Positions 14,745 to 17,452 of a DNA stretch of 17,452 nt are shown here, in pieces. The position numbers and the translations under genes are program-made. Source of the stretch: an uncultured Eubacteriales bacterium (lineage in GTDB: Bacteria > Bacillota > Clostridia > Eubacteriales > Anaerofustaceae). Every line of letters begins with the position of its first letter. Positions within the stretch are counted from its first letter, which is position 1. Location: assembly GCA_902796565.1 (NCBI GenBank), contig CADBPP010000137.1, positions 1-17,452 of the forward strand, in the 5' to 3' direction. The notes under the pieces are model-generated. The model made no database searches. It was not told the DNA's origin and saw only the letters and a program-made list of their open reading frames with translations.

Positions 14745-16814
14745 TTGAAAAGAAACCGCGGAATCGGAACACTGTTGTTCTACATAGTCATCCTGGTGGG
14801 GGCCTACGTCTTCATGATGAGCGCTTCCGGAGGAGGACTCTTCTCATCTTCTCCCGCAAAGCAGGAGATAACCTTCAATGAGTTTTCCGACTACGTTGAG
14901 AACGGCATGATCGACACCGTCGAGATCGCCATGGGCAAAAACAACGTGGCCTACGTAAAGGCCAGACTGAAGAACACCACCGCCGAGGGAGTGGGGATAG
15001 TTTTGCTGTACGCCCCCGCCGACAAGGTGAACGATCTTCTCATAACCTACGATACCCAGAACCCCGGAAAGATGGACATCGTCTACGACACCCTTTCCGA
15101 GGAGAGCTGGTCCAGCATCCTGATGACGGTCATGACCTTCGTGGTCATAGGCTTCGTCGCGTTCTTCTTCATAAGCCAGCAGAGCGGAGGGAACGGCAAG
15201 GTCATGAACTTCGGAAAGTCCAAGGCCCGCATGTTCACCACCTCCGACAAGACGGTCACCTTCGAGGACGTGGCCGGAGCCGACGAGGAGAAGGACGAGC
15301 TGGCGGAGATCGTGGACTTCCTCAAGCATCCGGAGCGCTATGAAAAGCTGGGCGCCCGCATCCCGAAGGGCGTGCTGCTCGTGGGAAGTCCCGGTACCGG
15401 AAAGACGCTGCTGGCCAGGGCCACTGCCGGGGAGGCGGGAGTTCCCTTCTTCACCATCAGCGGATCGGACTTCGTGGAGATGTTCGTGGGCGTCGGCGCC
15501 TCCCGTGTCAGGGACCTGTTCGACACCGCCAAAAAGAATTCCCCCTGCATCATCTTCATCGATGAGATCGACGCAGTGGGACGCCAGAGAGGCACGGGCC
15601 TCGGAGGCGGCAACGACGAAAGGGAGCAGACCCTGAATCAGCTCCTGGTGGAGATGGACGGCTTCAACGACCATCAGGGCATCATAATCCTCGCCGCCAC
15701 CAACCGTGTGGACATCCTGGATCCGGCGCTTCTGAGGCCCGGCCGTTTCGACCGCCAGATAGTGGTGCACGTGCCCGACGTCAAGGGCAGGGAAGAGATC
15801 CTGAAGGTCAATTCCAGGAACAAGCCCCTCTCCGACGACGTCGATCTCAACGTCATCGCAAAGTCCACAGCGGGAATGACGGGAGCGGATCTGGAGAACG
15901 TCATGAACGAGGCGAGCCTTCTCGCCGCCAGACAGCGCAGGAAGACCATCAGCATGCATGACATCGAGGAATCCATCATGAGGGTCCTGGCCGGTCCCGA
16001 AAAGAAGAGCATGCTGGTCACCGACGACGACAAGCGCATCACCGCCTACCACGAGGTGGGCCACGCCATCGTCGGCACGAACCTGGAGCACTGCGATCCG
16101 GTGCACGAGATATCCATCATCCCAAGGGGCACCGCCGCCGGGGTCACCATCTCCATACCGGACAACGACAACAGCCATATATCCCGCCGCAAGGTGCTGG
16201 ATGAGATAACCATGTCCCTGGGAGGCAGGGCCTCCGAGGAGATCATGCTCGACGACATCTGCGCCGGAGCGGTGAGCGACATCGACAGGGCCACGAAGCT
16301 GGCCAGGAAGATGATCACCGAGTGGGGAATGAGCGAGAAGCTCGGGCCCATCAACTACGGCGCCGACAGCGAGGACGTGTTCATCGGAAAGGACCTCATG
16401 AAGTCAAAGGGAGTCTCCGAGACCACCGCCACCGAGATCGACCGGGAGACCAGGGCCATCATCGACAGCTGCTACCAGAAGGCGAAGAAGATCGTTTCCG
16501 AGAACAGGGAGCGCATCGAGATCATCGTGAAGGAGCTCTATAAGAGGGAAGTCCTCTCCGGAGACGAGTTCCGCATCCTGGCAGCGGGAGGGACCCTTCC
16601 CGAGCCCGAGGTGAAAAAGTCCAAAAAGGAAGCTTCCGGATCTCATCCGAAGGATGAGCAGGAGAAGACTCCCGGCGATGAGGCGAAGGAAGAGACCGGG
16701 GAAGTCACTCAGGAAGTGAGCGAAGAAGTCACCGCAGAAGTCACTCAGGAAGTGAGCGGTGAAGCCGCAGAAGAAGCCCCCGCGGAAGAGAGCGGGGAGC
16801 CGAAGGAAGAATAA
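14745..16814 (+). CDS. ftsH: ATP-dependent zinc metalloprotease FtsH
   Basis: FtsH is a membrane-anchored hexameric AAA+ protease that degrades damaged membrane proteins and selected soluble regulators. Translation starts at TTG (14745), 5 bases after AGGAGAG. In the 689-residue protein, transmembrane helix 1 spans about 8-26, an extracytoplasmic domain 27-122, and transmembrane helix 2 about 124-143. The AAA module has Walker A G-S-P-G-T-G-K-T (214-221), Walker B F-I-D-E-I-D (271-276) and the second region of homology ending R-P-G-R-F-D-R. The protease site H436-E-V-G-H440 has a candidate third zinc ligand at D512. The last ~70 residues are an acidic, low-complexity tail containing a tandem 12-residue repeat. 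The gap from hpt is 98 bases with no promoter I can defend. A strong terminator follows. Confidence 0.98.
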   Translation: MKRNRGIGTLLFYIVILVGAYVFMMSASGGGLFSSSPAKQEITFNEFSDYVENGMIDTVEIAMGKNNVAYVKARLKNTTAEGVGIVLLYAPADKVNDLLITYDTQNPGKMDIVYDTLSEESWSSILMTVMTFVVIGFVAFFFISQQSGGNGKVMNFGKSKARMFTTSDKTVTFEDVAGADEEKDELAEIVDFLKHPERYEKLGARIPKGVLLVGSPGTGKTLLARATAGEAGVPFFTISGSDFVEMFVGVGASRVRDLFDTAKKNSPCIIFIDEIDAVGRQRGTGLGGGNDEREQTLNQLLVEMDGFNDHQGIIILAATNRVDILDPALLRPGRFDRQIVVHVPDVKGREEILKVNSRNKPLSDDVDLNVIAKSTAGMTGADLENVMNEASLLAARQRRKTISMHDIEESIMRVLAGPEKKSMLVTDDDKRITAYHEVGHAIVGTNLEHCDPVHEISIIPRGTAAGVTISIPDNDNSHISRRKVLDEITMSLGGRASEEIMLDDICAGAVSDIDRATKLARKMITEWGMSEKLGPINYGADSEDVFIGKDLMKSKGVSETTATEIDRETRAIIDSCYQKAKKIVSENRERIEIIVKELYKREVLSGDEFRILAAGGTLPEPEVKKSKKEASGSHPKDEQEKTPGDEAKEETGEVTQEVSEEVTAEVTQEVSGEAAEEAPAEESGEPKEE
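16701..16758 (+). repeat. 36-bp-period tandem repeat in the ftsH 3' end
   Basis: A 22-base unit beginning GAAGTCACTCAGGAAGTGAG occurs identically at 16701-16722 and 16737-16758, a period of 36 bases. It encodes two copies of E-V-T-Q-E-V-S within a 12-residue repeat in the acidic tail. Identity at the DNA level, including third codon positions, suggests recent duplication or slippage rather than convergent amino-acid bias. Confidence 0.8.
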
Positions 16815-16820
16815 ACCCTC

Positions 16821-16857
16821 AAAAGAGGCGCCAAACATCACGGCGCCTCTTTTTTTT
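16821..16857 (+). terminator. Rho-independent terminator of tilS-hpt-ftsH
   Basis: AAAAGAGGCGCC (16821-16832) pairs with GGCGCCTCTTTT (16842-16853) around a 9-base loop. The 3' arm runs into a tract of eight T. It begins 6 bases after the ftsH stop codon. Confidence 0.95.
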
Positions 16858-16862
16858 ATAAG

Positions 16863-16899
16863 TCATTATATTGTAATAATATAACTTATGATATAATGA
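16863..16899. promoter_or_regulatory. Inverted repeat spanning the ytxH-like promoter (candidate operator)
   Basis: TCATTATAT (16863-16871) and ATATAATGA (16891-16899) are perfect 9-bp inverted halves separated by 19 bases. The right half contains the -10 box and the left half touches the -35 region, so a bound dimer would cover the promoter. The region is very AT-rich, so chance symmetry is possible. Confidence 0.35.
16889..16897 (+). promoter_or_regulatory. Extended -10 promoter for the ytxH-like gene
   Basis: TGA-TATAAT gives a perfect -10 with TGn extension, 37 bases before the chosen ATG. TTGTAA at 16871-16876 could act as -35 but the 15-base spacer is short. Confidence 0.65.
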
Positions 16900-16934
16900 T
16901 ATAGCCATATTTTTACAGAATGGAGAATGATACT

Positions 16935-17246
16935 ATGTCAAGGAAAAACGGTTTTGCCGCTGGCATTATTCTGGGAGCTGCAGCAGGTTTCGCAGCAAAG
17001 TATCTTTTAGATAACAAGGATCAGCTCAAAGCTGTGGTGGACGAAAAGTCAAAGCTGGTACTGGAGGGAGTTTCCGACCTCACCGATTACGCGAAGGAGA
17101 AGTTCGGACCCGCGGCCGAGACCATTTCAAAGACCGCCGGCGAATACGTAGCCTACGCGAAGGAACAGTACGAGGACTTCAAGAACGCCCTTAACGCCGA
17201 GCTGGACGATGAAGAGCCGGCAGAAGAAGAAAAGACAGAGGAGTAA
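16935..17246 (+). CDS. YtxH-like small membrane protein
   Basis: The product from the ATG at 16935 has 103 residues. GGAG at 16922-16925 supports this start with 9-base spacing; the ATG at 16920 overlaps that site and is less likely. Residues about 6-22 form one glycine- and alanine-rich membrane helix (G-F-A-A-G-I-I-L-G-A-A-A-G-F-A-A), as in YtxH/gas-vesicle-like proteins. A charged, probably amphipathic helical region (about 25-90) and an acidic glutamate-rich tail follow. In Bacillus, ytxG-ytxH-ytxJ is a general-stress operon, and a DUF948 (YtxG-like) gene follows here, which supports the call. The molecular function is not established. Confidence 0.75.
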   Translation: MSRKNGFAAGIILGAAAGFAAKYLLDNKDQLKAVVDEKSKLVLEGVSDLTDYAKEKFGPAAETISKTAGEYVAYAKEQYEDFKNALNAELDDEEPAEEEKTEE

Positions 17247-17249
17247 GCC

Positions 17250-17452
17250 ATGCGGGCATGGGAACTCGCGGTGATACTGGCGGGGATCTCTTTCGCCGCA
17301 ATGTGCATCTACCTGATCACCGTACTTAAGAAACTGGGCCAGACTCTCGTCAAGCTCAACGCCATACTGGACGACAACAAGAGCGGGGTGAACGACATCA
17401 TCGCCAACGTGGGGACCATCTCCGGCGATGTGGGGACGGTCACCGCCCGCAC
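17250..17452 (+). CDS. DUF948 (YtxG-like) protein, partial at right edge
   Basis: An open frame from the ATG at 17250 runs off the window after 67 codons. It has a single N-terminal membrane helix (about 5-25, L-A-V-I-L-A-G-I-S-F-A-A-M-C-I-Y-L-I). This is followed by L-G-Q-T-L-V-K-L-N-A-I-L-D-D-N-K ... V-N-D-I-I-A-N-V-G-T-I-S-G-D-V, the heptad-like pattern typical of DUF948 proteins. GAGGAG lies 6 bases upstream, and the gene starts 3 bases after the ytxH-like stop, so both form one operon. It was identified by domain pattern and pairing. Confidence 0.7.
   Translation, partial: MRAWELAVILAGISFAAMCIYLITVLKKLGQTLVKLNAILDDNKSGVNDIIANVGTISGDVGTVTAR

Overview
The window reads as a compact, GC-rich stretch of core chromosome from a Bacillota (Firmicutes) bacterium, most likely a clostridial lineage. 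The gene neighbourhoods support this: yggS-sepF-ylmH-rluD, secA-prfB, tilS-hpt-ftsH, and a ytxH/DUF948 pair. Spacing is tight and several genes overlap. Arg AGG and Ile ATA codons are common, and GTG and TTG starts are used. I see no mobile element, CRISPR array, tRNA or rRNA. The exact taxon cannot be fixed from the sequence alone.

Layout. (1) 1-543, minus strand: lspA followed by the first codons of uvrB, which runs off the left edge. (2) 672-7000, plus strand: a polycistronic cluster of an HlyD-like single-pass membrane protein, yggS, sepF, ylmH, an RluD-family pseudouridine synthase, murA and a YycJ/WalJ-type metallo-beta-lactamase-fold hydrolase. Gaps are tiny or genes overlap, except for a terminator-like hairpin between sepF and ylmH. 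(3) 7012-8304, minus strand: a patatin-like protein whose nucleophile serine and oxyanion glycines are replaced. It is transcribed from its own promoter, which carries a 21-bp AT palindrome. (4) 8454-12547, minus strand: the operon secA - prfB - a NifX/NifB-like protein with four N-terminal cysteines, closed by a terminator hairpin. prfB needs a programmed +1 frameshift at CTT TGA C. (5) 12699-16814, plus strand: tilS (apparently leaderless), hpt and ftsH, closed by a strong terminator. (6) 16935 to the right edge, plus strand: a YtxH-like small membrane protein followed by the start of a DUF948 (YtxG-like) protein.

Together the genes cover envelope growth and division (sepF, murA, lspA, yycJ), protein export and membrane quality control (secA, lspA, ftsH), translation and RNA modification (prfB, tilS, the RluD-family enzyme, ylmH), purine salvage (hpt), PLP homeostasis (yggS) and DNA repair (uvrB).

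Most of the window is ordinary housekeeping. The items most worth a second look are the catalytically degenerate patatin-like protein and its palindrome-bearing promoter, the 4-Cys NifX-like protein tied to secA-prfB, the leaderless tilS, the sepF/ylmH attenuator-like hairpin, and a 36-bp tandem repeat in the acidic ftsH tail.
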